A stretch of DNA of 53,133 nucleotides from Leptolyngbya sp. 'hensonii' (GCF_001939115.1 NZ_MQTZ01000011.1:60864-113996); one strand, 5' to 3'; positions 35,526 through 44,717 are shown, numbered from the stretch's first letter. Translations and numbers: made by a program. The notes: generated by a model from the sequence alone, not told the origin.

Positions 35526-37057
35526 ACACAACTCTGGGTCAATTTAATCCATTAGCAATTTTCTTTTTCATTGTTTTCATCACGATTTCTCTGGGAATTA
35601 CTTATTGGGCTGCCAGGAAGACCAAGAGTACGGCCCATTTCTACGCTGCTGGCGGTAATATCAGCGGGTTTCAAAATGGGCTGGCCCTGGCGGGAGACTA
35701 CATGAGTGCTGCCAGTTTCCTCGGTATTGCTGGCCTGGTAGCACTGAATGGTTTCGACGGGCTGATCTACTCGATCGGTTTTCTGGTCGGCTGGCCAGTC
35801 GTCATGTTTCTGATTGCCGAACCACTGCGGAATCTGGGTCGCTACACCTTTACCGATGTTGTGGCCTATCGCTTGCGCCAGAAGCCAGTACGGATTGCGT
35901 CTGCGATCGGCACACTGGCTGTCGTGAGCTTTTATCTGATCGCCCAGATGGTTGGGGCTGGTAACCTGATTCGCTTGCTGTTTGGCATTGACTACAATCT
36001 GGCCGTGATCATTGTGGGCGGTGTGATGCTGGCCTACGTCATCTTTGGGGGCATGATTGCCACCACCTGGGTGCAAATCATCAAAGCAGTTCTGCTGTTA
36101 GGCGGAACCATTCTGCTCGCCCTGATGGTGCTGGCCCAGTTTGGCTTTAACCCACTGGTGCTGTTTCAAGCTGCGGCAGACAAGTATGGTGGGGCGGTGT
36201 TAGCGCCAGGGAAACAGGTCACCGATCCACTGGATGCCATTTCCCTGGGGCTGTCCCTCATGCTGGGTACAGCGGGATTGCCTCACATTCTGATGCGGTT
36301 TTATACGGTTCCCAATGCCAAAGCCGCTCGGATTTCCGTCATGTATGCCACCTTATTTATCGGCTTTTTCTATCTACTCACCTTCATCCTGGGCTTTGGG
36401 GCGATGGTGCTGGTGGGGCAAGATCCCATTAGCAAAATTGACAAAGGGGGCAATATGGCCGCTCCCATGCTGGCCGAAGTTTTGGGGGGCAATGCCTTCC
36501 TGGGATTCATTGCAGCCGTTTCCTTTGCCACGATTCTGGCCGTCGTCGCTGGACTCACCCTTTCGGGGGCCGCTGCACTCTCCCACGATCTCTGGGTGAA
36601 TGTGGTGCGCCATGGCCAGACGAATGAAACCGAAGAATTTCGGGTGGCCCGTGCGGCTACCCTCTTACTGGGTGTTCTGGCCATTGTGTTGGGGATTGTG
36701 TTTCAGGGACAAAATGTGGCTTACATGGTGGGTCTGGCCTTTGCGATCGCCGCCAGTGCCAACTTCCCGGCATTGCTACTGTCTATGCTGTGGCGACGCT
36801 TCACCACGATCGGGGCGGTGTCAAGCATGGTCATGGGTACCATTTCCTCCCTAGTGCTGATTTACCTGTCACCCACCATTCAGGTCACAATTTTGCATCA
36901 GGCGTCTGCACCGTTCCCGCTCAAAAATCCGGGATTGATCTCCATTCCCCTGGCCTTCCTCGTTGGGATTGTGGTTTCGTTACTAACCCATGAGGAGGCA
37001 GCGATGGAGAAATTTAGTGAGGTTGAACATCGGATCCATACCGGGGAAGTGATGTAA
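35522..37057 (+). CDS. actP: Cation/acetate symporter, ActP-like (SSS family)
   Basis: A 511-residue sodium:solute symporter with about 13 helices. Typical of ActP are the opening [52 protein letters not shown] (key [24 protein letters not shown]), [24 protein letters not shown] and the [15 protein letters not shown] block. It should import acetate or similar short carboxylates. The start is a GTG coupled to the DUF485 gene. A terminator-like hairpin follows. Confidence 0.9.
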   Translation: MNTTLGQFNPLAIFFFIVFITISLGITYWAARKTKSTAHFYAAGGNISGFQNGLALAGDYMSAASFLGIAGLVALNGFDGLIYSIGFLVGWPVVMFLIAEPLRNLGRYTFTDVVAYRLRQKPVRIASAIGTLAVVSFYLIAQMVGAGNLIRLLFGIDYNLAVIIVGGVMLAYVIFGGMIATTWVQIIKAVLLLGGTILLALMVLAQFGFNPLVLFQAAADKYGGAVLAPGKQVTDPLDAISLGLSLMLGTAGLPHILMRFYTVPNAKAARISVMYATLFIGFFYLLTFILGFGAMVLVGQDPISKIDKGGNMAAPMLAEVLGGNAFLGFIAAVSFATILAVVAGLTLSGAAALSHDLWVNVVRHGQTNETEEFRVARAATLLLGVLAIVLGIVFQGQNVAYMVGLAFAIAASANFPALLLSMLWRRFTTIGAVSSMVMGTISSLVLIYLSPTIQVTILHQASAPFPLKNPGLISIPLAFLVGIVVSLLTHEEAAMEKFSEVEHRIHTGEVM

Positions 37058-37078
37058 GGACTACCCATTCCCCCCTTG

Positions 37079-37120
37079 TGCCCTGTTTGAGGCGTCGCAT
37101 CCAACCTCTCGAACAGGGCA
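37079..37120. terminator. Hairpin between convergent actP and 37134 gene
   Basis: TGCCCTGTTTGAG at 37079-37091 pairs with CTCGAACAGGGCA at 37108-37120 with one G-T pair and a 16-base loop. It lies in the 76-bp gap between two stops and may serve both directions. Confidence 0.6.
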
Positions 37121-37133
37121 TCCCTTTAATGGG

Positions 37134-37604
37134 TTACCCCTGGAATGACAACATATTCAACGCCGATAACACAGCAGACAGGACATCCTGACCAGGTTTC
37201 AGATAGGTTACCTTGGATGGGGCAAGGTTTTCCGTCAGCGTCGTCAGAATCAGGCTGGCGCAACTGTGGGTCAGCATTAAATTGACGCCCATGTGTTCAC
37301 CACTACCCCGGAAGTCAGTTCGCAGACCCACGATCGGAAGTCCCCTGGCATAGGCGTACCCCATCTCGAAACAACTCCCCGAATCAGCATCAGGTCCATC
37401 CAGAATCACCAGCACGATCGCTGCGCCATCCAGACCCCGGATGCAGGTAGCAAAGAGGGCTGCCGGTTCTGTGATGCCCACACATTCCTGCTGGGGCAGG
37501 TAAACCTGATACCCCTGCTGCCGCAAACGATCGGCCAGTTGCTGGTTAAACGCCACTTCGGCCTGGGTAAACAACGGGCCAGCCAGATAAATCCATCCGG
37601 TCAT
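37134..37604 (-). CDS. Nucleoside 2-deoxyribosyltransferase-like protein
   Basis: 156 residues. The N-terminal strand WIYLAGPLFTQAEVAFNQQLADRLRQQGYQVYLPQ and the central DGPDADSGSCFEMGYAYARGLPIVGLRTDFR fit the family; the E of CFEMGYA is the usual nucleophile (key motif DSGxCFEMGYA). It would exchange or remove deoxyribose bases in nucleotide salvage. The asparagine-containing ending VNLMLTHSC resembles the partner-site contact. Alone here, divergent from the SWIM gene. Confidence 0.85.
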   Translation of the reverse strand: MTGWIYLAGPLFTQAEVAFNQQLADRLRQQGYQVYLPQQECVGITEPAALFATCIRGLDGAAIVLVILDGPDADSGSCFEMGYAYARGLPIVGLRTDFRGSGEHMGVNLMLTHSCASLILTTLTENLAPSKVTYLKPGQDVLSAVLSALNMLSFQG

Positions 37605-37644
37605 CCTGATCTCCTAAAGGGAATATTCAGGCAAATCATATAGG

Positions 37645-38550
37645 ATGGCTATAATCTCTCAAAACAGGATGATTTGGAATTTCAAACCTGCAGCTATGAC
37701 CCAATCTCCCCTTTCAGATCATGGTGATAAAGGCAGTCGTGAATGGTGGGCGCAGCGCTGGATTGACGTGCTGGAGTCCTTTGGTTGGCGCAGACGCCTG
37801 GAACGGGCGCGGATCTATGCCAGGGAGGGACATGTTCTGAGCTTGGAGTTCCAGGGGTCTAAAGTCTTCGCTCTAGTTCAGGGCACTGCTGCCGAACCCT
37901 ACAAAGTTTCCCTCTCCCTCGATCCGTTCAGCCAGGAGCAATGGCAGTATGTGATTGAAACCATGGGGCAGCGAGCCATTTTTTCGGCCAAGTTGCTGGC
38001 TGGTGAAATGCCCCAGAACATCGAAGAAGTATTCACAGCCAATGGTTTAAGTCTTTTTCCCTTTACCAAGTTTGATATTCATAGCCGTTGTTCCTGCCCC
38101 GATCCGGCTAATCCCTGCAAGCATATTGGTGCAGTTTACTATGTGCTGGGCGATCGGTTCAGCGAAGACCCCTTTGTCCTCTTCCAGTTGCGAGGACATA
38201 CCAAAGAACAGATCATCACCGCACTGCGTCAGTTGCGTAGCACAGAAACCTCTGAACCAGAGGATGTGCTCACGGTTCAACCTGCAGCCCTTAGCGCCCA
38301 GTCTCTCCCCACACCCCTCAAGCTGGATCAGTTTTGGGACTACAGTGACCAGTTAGAACCCTCCCTGGTGGTGATTGCGCCCCCCCCGACCACTGAGACG
38401 GTGCTGGATACCCTGGGTCCGATTCCGGTCAAGGCAGAAAGTCCAGGGGCATCAGCCTCCCAGACTGCGCTGGTGATGGAATATCTCCAGGGCATTTATC
38501 GAGATGCCAGCCAGCAGGCTGTTTTGACGGCCATGACCACGGATGGATGA
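37645..38550 (+). CDS. SWIM zinc-finger protein
   Basis: 301 residues (or 284 if the ATG at 37696 is used; SD evidence does not decide). The N-terminal half has GSREWWAQRWIDVLESFGWRRRLERAR, typical of cyanobacterial SWIM proteins next to SNF2 helicases. The SWIM motif is CSCPDPANPCKHIGAVYY (CxC, then CxH), a zinc and nucleic-acid or protein-binding site. The C-terminal half is proline-rich and less conserved. The SNF2-type helicase usually adjacent is not here. Confidence 0.82.
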   Translation: MAIISQNRMIWNFKPAAMTQSPLSDHGDKGSREWWAQRWIDVLESFGWRRRLERARIYAREGHVLSLEFQGSKVFALVQGTAAEPYKVSLSLDPFSQEQWQYVIETMGQRAIFSAKLLAGEMPQNIEEVFTANGLSLFPFTKFDIHSRCSCPDPANPCKHIGAVYYVLGDRFSEDPFVLFQLRGHTKEQIITALRQLRSTETSEPEDVLTVQPAALSAQSLPTPLKLDQFWDYSDQLEPSLVVIAPPPTTETVLDTLGPIPVKAESPGASASQTALVMEYLQGIYRDASQQAVLTAMTTDG

Positions 38551-38564
38551 GAGGCGTTAGGTTC

Positions 38565-39398
38565 CTACTGGGGTTTGGTTGGTTTTTTGGGGGGTTGTAG
38601 CAGCCGTTTGATCCGATCGAGGGCATCCTGGGCCTCATCAGGCTTCCCCGCCTGACTATACAGTTCTGCAGCTTTACGGTAATCGTCGATCGCAGGCCGC
38701 TGTCTACCCAGACGGACCTGGGCCAATGCCCGATTGAAGTAAGCATCAGCCAGACTACGGTTACCCCAGGATTGGTTCAGGCGAATGGCACGGGTGTAGT
38801 TATCGATCGCGCTCTGGTGATCACCAGCCTCCAGCAATAGATTTCCCCGGTTGTAATAGATCAGGGAATAGTTAGGACTGAGGCGAATCGTCTGGGCATA
38901 GTCCTGCATAGCACCCATCTTGTCCCCCATCTGTTCTCGGGCAATCCCCCGATTCAGGTAAGCGGCTGCTACGTCAGGCTGTTGTTGCAAGAACCTGGAG
39001 TAGTCCTCGATCGCACCTCGCAGATCCCCCACTGCGGCGCGGGCAATGCCCCGATCGAAAAGGGCATTGATCTTTTTGGGGTCCAGGGTAAGCACCTTTG
39101 TATAATCTGCGATCGCGGCTTGATAGTCTCCCAGACGGCGCAAGGCAATCCCCCGATTCAGGTAGGCACTGGCAAAATCGGGGTCTAACTGAATGGCGCG
39201 ATTGTAGTCCTCCACGGCACCGCGCCAATCAGCCTGACGATACTTATCAATGCCCCGATTGTAGTAATCCTCAGCAGTGAGTTGCTGGGCCAGAATCAGG
39301 GAAGGACGGGCAGAGGCAACCTGAAACAGGCTACCACCCAACAGGGCAGTGGCCACCACCCATCCCAAGACGGCCATGTATCTCTGTGATCGACTCAT
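38565..39398 (-). CDS. Exported TPR-repeat protein
   Basis: 277 residues. A signal or anchor helix (MAVLGWVVATALLGGSLFQVASA) is followed by about six tetratricopeptide units of 34 residues, each with the pattern YNRGIxxxxxGDxxxAIxDYxxAIxLDP (e.g. AYLNRGIALRRLGDYQAAIADY). The C-terminus is lysine- and proline-rich. Likely an envelope-located protein-interaction scaffold; partner unknown. It converges on the SWIM gene, 14 bp between stops. Confidence 0.85.
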   Translation of the reverse strand: MSRSQRYMAVLGWVVATALLGGSLFQVASARPSLILAQQLTAEDYYNRGIDKYRQADWRGAVEDYNRAIQLDPDFASAYLNRGIALRRLGDYQAAIADYTKVLTLDPKKINALFDRGIARAAVGDLRGAIEDYSRFLQQQPDVAAAYLNRGIAREQMGDKMGAMQDYAQTIRLSPNYSLIYYNRGNLLLEAGDHQSAIDNYTRAIRLNQSWGNRSLADAYFNRALAQVRLGRQRPAIDDYRKAAELYSQAGKPDEAQDALDRIKRLLQPPKKPTKPQ

Positions 39399-39413
39399 AG
39401 GCTAAGGGGGGGG

Positions 39414-40277
39414 TTAACGCATCCCAGCCGTCAGGCGCACGGTGGTGGTGAGGGTCTCTCCGGGTGGTAGAGACACCAGCCGATCGCCCGTAATCATGGC
39501 ATTGCGCAGGGAAGTCCAGGGTTCCAGACAGTAGAAAGGTTTACCCTTCACCGTCCAAAACACCAGTACCGAATAGGTCGTATCGTAATACACCTTGAGT
39601 TCCAGGGCTCCGTCTCCGACAGAGGCCGAATGGGCTGTGAGGTCGGGAAAAGCCACATCGATTTCATCCTGCTCAAAGTCAAAAGATTCCGCAAAAGAGT
39701 GATGGGAAAGGGTGCGGTGATCGATCAGTTCCGTAGCTGGAATATTAAACCGGAGCTGAGTCTTATCCGTGACTGCAAAGTAGGGATGCAATCCAGTGGA
39801 GAAAGGCATCGACTCCTGCGATCGATTCGTATATTTCTGCAGGATTTCCAGTTGATCCCCTTTCAGGATGTAGGTGAAATCCACCTGAAAGTCAAAGGGG
39901 TAACCAGCACGGGTTTCGTCATTACTTTCCAGAGTCACCGTCAGGCCAGCCCCGTCCTGGGTGCTCTGCCCCGTGACTTGCCAGGGCAGATTACGGGCAA
40001 AACCATGCTGCTTCAGGGTATACTCCTGGCCATTATGAGTATAGGTATTGTTCGGTAGGCCACCACAAATTGGGAAGAGAATGGGAATCCCGCCTCGAAC
40101 CGTCAGGTCTGGATGGGTGAACCGTTCCGTATCCATGTAGAACATTTCCCGGCCATCGACCTGCCAGCTTGTCACAATCCCGCCCCGCTCCGGAACCACC
40201 TCCACCCTGGAATTAGCCTCCTGATCAGAGAGCACATAGGTCTGATACTGTCGTTGCTCAAGCGCGATCGTGTACAT
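39414..40277 (-). CDS. Aldose 1-epimerase family protein
   Basis: A 287-residue mutarotase-fold protein. Catalytic-site elements are GGIPILFPICGG, the histidines in KQHGFARNLPW and TGLHPYFAV, and the glutamate in FYCLEPWTSLRNA. These match galactose mutarotase and the related hexose-6-phosphate mutarotases; the exact sugar is uncertain. It lies 15 bp downstream of the TPR gene's start, on the same strand upstream of it in transcription, so the two are likely cotranscribed. Confidence 0.85.
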   Translation of the reverse strand: MYTIALEQRQYQTYVLSDQEANSRVEVVPERGGIVTSWQVDGREMFYMDTERFTHPDLTVRGGIPILFPICGGLPNNTYTHNGQEYTLKQHGFARNLPWQVTGQSTQDGAGLTVTLESNDETRAGYPFDFQVDFTYILKGDQLEILQKYTNRSQESMPFSTGLHPYFAVTDKTQLRFNIPATELIDHRTLSHHSFAESFDFEQDEIDVAFPDLTAHSASVGDGALELKVYYDTTYSVLVFWTVKGKPFYCLEPWTSLRNAMITGDRLVSLPPGETLTTTVRLTAGMR

Positions 40278-40327
40278 GGTAACCTCCTCCCTGCCTAATC
40301 CATACTCAACTACTATAAGCCACGTAA

Positions 40328-40347
40328 AGACACGATTTATCGCGTCT
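40328..40347. repeat. Small palindrome, CGATTTATCGCG-core family
   Basis: AGACACGAT TT ATCGCGTCT, an inverted repeat with one wobble pair. It shares its core with the hairpins at 17217 and 33617 but lies between divergent genes, so it is not an obvious terminator. Confidence 0.5.
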
Positions 40348-40473
40348 CAATAACCGCACCTTACCGATCGTGTCCAACTCATCTGTCTGCCCGATCACCT
40401 CCCCAGATACCATCGGGACTCCCTACGATACAACTATATTGAATATGGGAATGACCCTGACAATCACAGGAGT

Positions 40474-41283
40474 ATGGCCGTGCCTTCACCGTTTCCGGGA
40501 ATGAACCCCTACCTTGAACACCCCACCTTCTGGTCATCGTTTCATACGCGGCTGTTGGTCGCGATCTCAGACGCCCTCGCCCCTGTTCTGCGCCCCCACT
40601 ACTACATTGAAGTGGAAACCCGCACATACAGAGAGCAAGACAAGCGTGAAAACGAAGAGGACGAACTGTTAGTTGGCATTCCAGATGCAGCCGTTCTGTC
40701 AGCAACATCGAATCAGACTAGAGCGCAGTTCCAAGCAGAGACCAGTGGGACTCTAACCCAGAAGCGGCCCCAAGCTGTCATTCTGCCCATGCCCATTTTG
40801 CTGAAGGAAAGGTACCTGGAAGTTCGAGAGTTGGGCAGTGAGGCTGTGATTACCGTGATTGAGGTGTTGTCCCCCAAAAACAAGAAGAAAGGAGTGGGGA
40901 GAATCGCTTACGAAAGAAAACGGGGACGAATCCTGGGCAGTCGCTCTAACTTAGTTGAGATTGATTTGCTTCGCAGTCATGCACCGATGACGATGATGGG
41001 AGAAGTCCAGCCAACCGATTATCGGATTGTGGTCAGTCGGAGTGAACAGCGTCCTGAAGCGGATTTGTATGGGTTTAATTTGCCAGAACCCATTCCGGTA
41101 TTCCCACTGCCCCTGAAGCCAGCTGATGCAGAACCGCCAGTAAACTTGCAGGTGATGATTGAGGGAGTCTGCGATCGGGCGGGGTATCACGATCGAATTG
41201 ATTATCGCCAGCCTGTTCCCGCGCCAAAACTCTCAGAAGCGACTCAGCAGTGGGTGGATGATTTACTGGCTCCCATGGGATGA
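40474..41283 (+). CDS. DUF4058 family protein
   Basis: 269 residues. The opening MAVPSPFPGMNPYLEHPTFW is the hallmark of the cyanobacterial DUF4058 family. It continues SSFHTRLLVAISDALAPVLRPHYYIEVETRTY and EVLSPKNKKKG, the latter a plausible PD-(D/E)xK-like core (VIEVLSPKNK; inference). These are multi-copy accessory proteins of unknown function. It is the first gene of the accessory patch that also holds Uma2 and Rpn-like genes. Confidence 0.85.
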   Translation: MAVPSPFPGMNPYLEHPTFWSSFHTRLLVAISDALAPVLRPHYYIEVETRTYREQDKRENEEDELLVGIPDAAVLSATSNQTRAQFQAETSGTLTQKRPQAVILPMPILLKERYLEVRELGSEAVITVIEVLSPKNKKKGVGRIAYERKRGRILGSRSNLVEIDLLRSHAPMTMMGEVQPTDYRIVVSRSEQRPEADLYGFNLPEPIPVFPLPLKPADAEPPVNLQVMIEGVCDRAGYHDRIDYRQPVPAPKLSEATQQWVDDLLAPMG

Positions 41284-41310
41284 CCCGCTCTGGCCTGTAG
41301 GGCCAGCCAT

Positions 41311-41353
41311 CAAACCCACCCCGGCGCTACGCGCCACCCCTCCCAAGAGGGGA
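41311..41353. repeat. Dispersed repeat, copy 1
   Basis: Shares ACCCCGG(C/T)GCTACGCG and the following CCACCCCTCCC with 44858-44900. Each copy ends in a C-run/G-run hairpin. It lies just downstream of the DUF4058 stop. Confidence 0.65.
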
Positions 41354-41488
41354 GCGGGCGTGCAGACGAGGGGAATGAGGCAATAACCAAGGCCAGTCAA
41401 GGTTTCGTTGGGTTCCGCCAACACTTCACTAACCCGCTACGACTCAATCCGCAGGGGGCAAAAAAAGCGGGAGGGGCAGAGCCTGGGT

Positions 41489-41746
41489 ATGAGGGAGGGG
41501 CAGGAAGCGATCGTCACTTCCACTTCAGCGATCGTTAGGAATGGAGAAGCTGTCGTCACTTCCACTTCAGCGATCGTCACTTCCACTCCAGCAGTCGTCA
41601 CTTCCGCTGAAGCGATCGTTAGGAATGGAGAAGCAGTCGTTACTTCCGCTGAAGCTGTCGTCGCTTCCACTCAAACTGTCGTTACTTCCACACCTATTTC
41701 AGACCATCCGACCTGTGCGAACCTATGGCAACTAGAATTTACCTGA
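41489..41746 (+). CDS. Possible heptapeptide-repeat ORF
   Basis: If translated from the ATG at 41489 this gives 85 residues, most of them nine heptads of the type EAIVTST, SAIVRNG and EAVVTSA. GGGAGG-like purines surround the start but no classical site is well placed. The opposite strand is also open. It may be non-coding; the repeat explains the open frame. It ends one base before the Uma2 stop on the other strand. Confidence 0.25.
   Translation: MREGQEAIVTSTSAIVRNGEAVVTSTSAIVTSTPAVVTSAEAIVRNGEAVVTSAEAVVASTQTVVTSTPISDHPTCANLWQLEFT
41504..41692. repeat. 21-bp minisatellite, nine units
   Basis: Nine direct 21-bp units. Seven carry GTCACTTCCACT-like ends (type A) and two carry GTTAGGAATGGA (type B, units 2 and 6). 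Many begin GCGATCGT or a variant, close to HIP1. The type pattern A B A A / A B A A / A shows an 84-bp higher-order period. Confidence 0.9.
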
Positions 41747-42565
41747 TCAAGACAACGCATCTGGATCTTCTCCCAACTCTCGGAGACGGGCAGCCAGGCG
41801 ATCGGCCCGTTCTGCATCCGTGGGAATCCAGATGTTGCGATCGTCATACCAACGTAACCACAGACGTTCAATGCCTTCAAAGGCTCCACTCCACAGCCCA
41901 ATTCCAAGCTTTAGCTCAGGAATCCAGATACGCGGTTGCTGAGAGTCAAGCACCTGCTCTTGATAGCGTCCGCCGACTAACTTGAAAAACCGGATCTGGT
42001 TGGTGTAGCGGCTGAAAACAATGTAGTAAGGGACACGCAGGATTTGTTCATAGACTTCCCACTTACGGGGAGGTTTATCCTGGATCGTTTCCCCATTCCC
42101 AACTTCCGGCTGCAAATTTAGCGTAGCAGCCACGATCGAGGGGTTTACCTCTGGCAATTTGGCATGATCACCCAAATCCTCTTTTTCAGTGCCAGGAGAA
42201 AGTAGTTCTACTGCGACGAAAGGAGCAACCCCTTCCTGCCAGAGCACATAGCTTGAGCGCAAATCAGTTCCTTGGTAGAGGCGTTGCACTCCAAGCACGA
42301 GAAACCAATCGGGACGTTTAAACCACTGAGGATGGTGAACATCGTAATACAGGTTCAAATCCGTTCCTGTAAAGATCTGAGATTTAGCGTAATGGTGGAG
42401 GCGTAGGGTAGCACTGAGGAGTTGGGGCTGAAGGTCATGAAACTCGTCTGGCAAGCCGGAATCCTCAGGTGTCTCGCTGGGCAAATCGTACATGGTGGGC
42501 AGCGTTTGGCAAGGTGCCAGCGGTAGCCCAGGCTGGGGTAGGGAAGGATGTCGCTGGCTCATCAT
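41747..42565 (-). CDS. Uma2 family endonuclease-like protein (DUF820)
   Basis: 272 residues with the Uma2 pattern: NLYYDVHHPQWFKRPDWFLVLGV (PD motif), APFVAVELLSPGTEKEDLG (V-E-L-L-S, the ExK-like strand) and YEQILRVPYYIVFSRYTNQIRFFKL. These proteins have a PD-(D/E)xK nuclease fold and occur in many copies in cyanobacteria; activity is mostly untested. The arginine-rich C-terminal end is typical (ADRLAARLRELGEDPDAL). Confidence 0.85.
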   Translation of the reverse strand: MMSQRHPSLPQPGLPLAPCQTLPTMYDLPSETPEDSGLPDEFHDLQPQLLSATLRLHHYAKSQIFTGTDLNLYYDVHHPQWFKRPDWFLVLGVQRLYQGTDLRSSYVLWQEGVAPFVAVELLSPGTEKEDLGDHAKLPEVNPSIVAATLNLQPEVGNGETIQDKPPRKWEVYEQILRVPYYIVFSRYTNQIRFFKLVGGRYQEQVLDSQQPRIWIPELKLGIGLWSGAFEGIERLWLRWYDDRNIWIPTDAERADRLAARLRELGEDPDALS

Positions 42566-42793
42566 CGATCGGGTTCAGCCACAATCTTTTGACACCATAA
42601 TATCAAGCGAGAAGATTACGAGGTAAAGTTTGCAACCACTGGTGCAAGTCGTCCAGGTGGTTGAAGTCAAGCAATGCCTCTCCCAAATCCTCCAGTTGAA
42701 TTAGGGATAGAGCCCGCACCTGGGCTTGAACCTCATCCGGGATAGTGCTCTGGATGCGACGGCTCAGTTGCCGCAAGATCAGGGTCAACGCTT

Positions 42794-42849
<56 letters not shown>

Positions 42850-43260
42850 AAAATATCCTGATAGATGACGGATTCGCGCATGGTCCTCTCCCGAAACAGT
42901 TGACGAATTACCTTTTTCTTAAACCGTAAGCCTGCCAACAATTGAACGTAAGCGGAGACTTCCCGCTGTTGCTGACTTGATTCTATCCTGTCCACCTGTT
43001 GGGCGATTTCTGCCAACAGTTGTTCTGGATTGGAAGCAGCAGCCAGAGGAGCCAGGGGTAGCAATGCCGGGTCCTGCAAGAAAAAGGCCGGGTCTTGTTC
43101 CCACATAGGAATGATGCGATATTCATGGCGAGTTGAAGCCGCCACAAATGCAGTTTCGATCGGGGTGCCCTCTGCTGGAGGCGTCAGCAGCACCACTGCC
43201 TGAGTCACGGGCAGCCGATAGAGACGGTGCAGCCGGATGAAGTAATCCAGCATCCTAAGG

Positions 43261-43391
43261 ATCGTGGATTTAATAACTCCGAAATTTTCAGCCCTCACCC
43301 CCAACCCCCAACCCCTCCCCCTCTCCCATCGGGAGAGGGGGAGGGGGGGTGAGGGCAATCAGGAGTTTATCGGTGTTATTTAATTCTCATT
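43261..43391. mobile_element. MITE inserted in the Rpn-like gene
   Basis: About 131 bp between direct repeats CCTAAGG at 43254-43260 and 43392-43398. It has imperfect terminal inverted repeats (left ATTTAATAACTCCGA, right, in reverse, ATTAAATAACACCGA) and a GC-rich central hairpin (CTCTCCC ATC GGGAGAG). It carries no ORF of its own. From 43296 on it matches the left edge of the window. Whether CCTA belongs to the element end is uncertain, since CCTA also follows the other copy. Confidence 0.85.
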
Positions 43392-43658
43392 CCTAAGGGG
43401 TAAAGGCGGATCTGACTCCAGCTTGACCTGAAACTCCAAGTGCAGGATCTGCTCTTGCAAACCCAAGAAAATGACTGAATCAGCCCGAATCGGCTCAATG
43501 CTCAACTCTGTTTTGAGCACTTCGACAGCAGGGGGTAGATAGCCCAAAATCCAGGCCGCAAAGCGATCGGGATACTTCTCTGAAAGCAGCTTGCAGACGT
43601 TATCGAAGGACATTTAAGGGACGTAGATGTTTGGCTGGCTGACGCGATGAGATTCCGT

Positions 43659-44717
43659 TCAGAAGGTGGGAATTAACTGGCGCAGGGTCTGGGCCAGCCG
43701 TTCCGCACTATCCGGCACTGCCAGGGAACGGGCCTGAGCCGACATTTCCTGCAGCCGTTCCGGTGCTTGCAACAGGTGCGTTACCTTTGCCTCCAGTGTG
43801 TCAGGCGTCAGTTCTGATTGCCGGAAAACCAGGGCCGCCCCAGCCTCGGCAAAGGCAGCCGCATTGTACGCCTGGTGATCTTCTGCAGCAAAAGGGAAGG
43901 GAATTAGAATGGCGGGCAGACCCGCGATCGCCAGTTCCGTCAGGGTACCGGCTCCAGCTCGACTGATGGCCAGATTGGCCCGATGAAACAGACCGGCCAT
44001 ATTGTCATAGAAGGGCAGGGAAATATAGTGAGGATGATCCAGGCTCTGGGCCTCTGGATCATTGTCTCCCGTGAGATGCACCATCCAGGCCCCGGCAGTT
44101 AGCCAGGTCGGGGCACATTGGCGCACCAGACGATTCACAGCCACGGCTCCCTGACTGCCCCCCACAACCACAATCAGCGGCACCTCAGCCGGAATGGGCA
44201 GATCGATCGGTGGCGGTGTCTCCACCCGGAATTGTGCCCGCACGGGGGTTCCAACACAAATTGTTCGAGCCTTAGGTAAGAACCGAGCTGCGGCCTCAAA
44301 CCCGATCGCCACCGTACTGCACCAGGGACTGAGCCAGCGGGTGACCTTACCGGGAATAGCATTCGATTCGTGCAGGAGGGTGGGCAAACCCAGGGAGCGG
44401 GCCGCAATGATGGCTGGCGCAGCGATATAGCCACCTGTGGTAAAAACCGCCTGAAACTGGTCGCGCTGCAGCAGTTGGCGCACCTGCCAGATGGCCCGCA
44501 GGAACTTGAACATCACTCTTAGCGTGGCCAACCCCCGCTTCTGGAACCCCTCAACCGGCACAATCCGCAGGGGATACTGGTCAGGCACCAGGCGAGTTTC
44601 CATCCGATCGGGCACCCCCAGCCATTCGATCTGATAGTCCGGCAGTTGCTCAGCCACTGCGATCGCAGGGAAAACATGGCCTCCCGTCCCACTGGCAGCA
44701 ATCAGAAGTTTTGGCAT
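43659..44717 (-). CDS. murG: UDP-GlcNAc:undecaprenyl-PP-MurNAc-pentapeptide transferase
   Basis: A 352-residue GT-B glycosyltransferase that makes lipid II at the inner face of the membrane. The N-terminal loop is ASGTGGHVFPAIAVAE, then GLPTLLHESNAIPGKVTRWLSP, the donor-site VVVGGSQGAVAVNRLV, and SRAGAGTLTELAIAGLPAILIPFPFAAEDHQAYNA (key SRAGAGTLxE, HQxxNA). Length and motifs are normal. No other mur gene is adjacent. Confidence 0.96.
   Translation of the reverse strand: MPKLLIAASGTGGHVFPAIAVAEQLPDYQIEWLGVPDRMETRLVPDQYPLRIVPVEGFQKRGLATLRVMFKFLRAIWQVRQLLQRDQFQAVFTTGGYIAAPAIIAARSLGLPTLLHESNAIPGKVTRWLSPWCSTVAIGFEAAARFLPKARTICVGTPVRAQFRVETPPPIDLPIPAEVPLIVVVGGSQGAVAVNRLVRQCAPTWLTAGAWMVHLTGDNDPEAQSLDHPHYISLPFYDNMAGLFHRANLAISRAGAGTLTELAIAGLPAILIPFPFAAEDHQAYNAAAFAEAGAALVFRQSELTPDTLEAKVTHLLQAPERLQEMSAQARSLAVPDSAERLAQTLRQLIPTF

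Noticed and set aside
41504-41692. CRISPR array
   Set aside because: Units are contiguous 21-mers without spacers of different sequence, and no cas gene is near.
41408-41746. A full protein-coding gene of 112 residues
   Set aside because: The longer frame needs a TTG start without a ribosome site, and the 21-bp repeat alone keeps both strands open. It is recorded only as a low-confidence ORF.
43261-43358. The first 35 residues of the 42603-43358 ORF as true protein
   Set aside because: They are encoded by the inserted element (proline/serine/arginine-rich, from the C/G hairpin), not by the nuclease gene.
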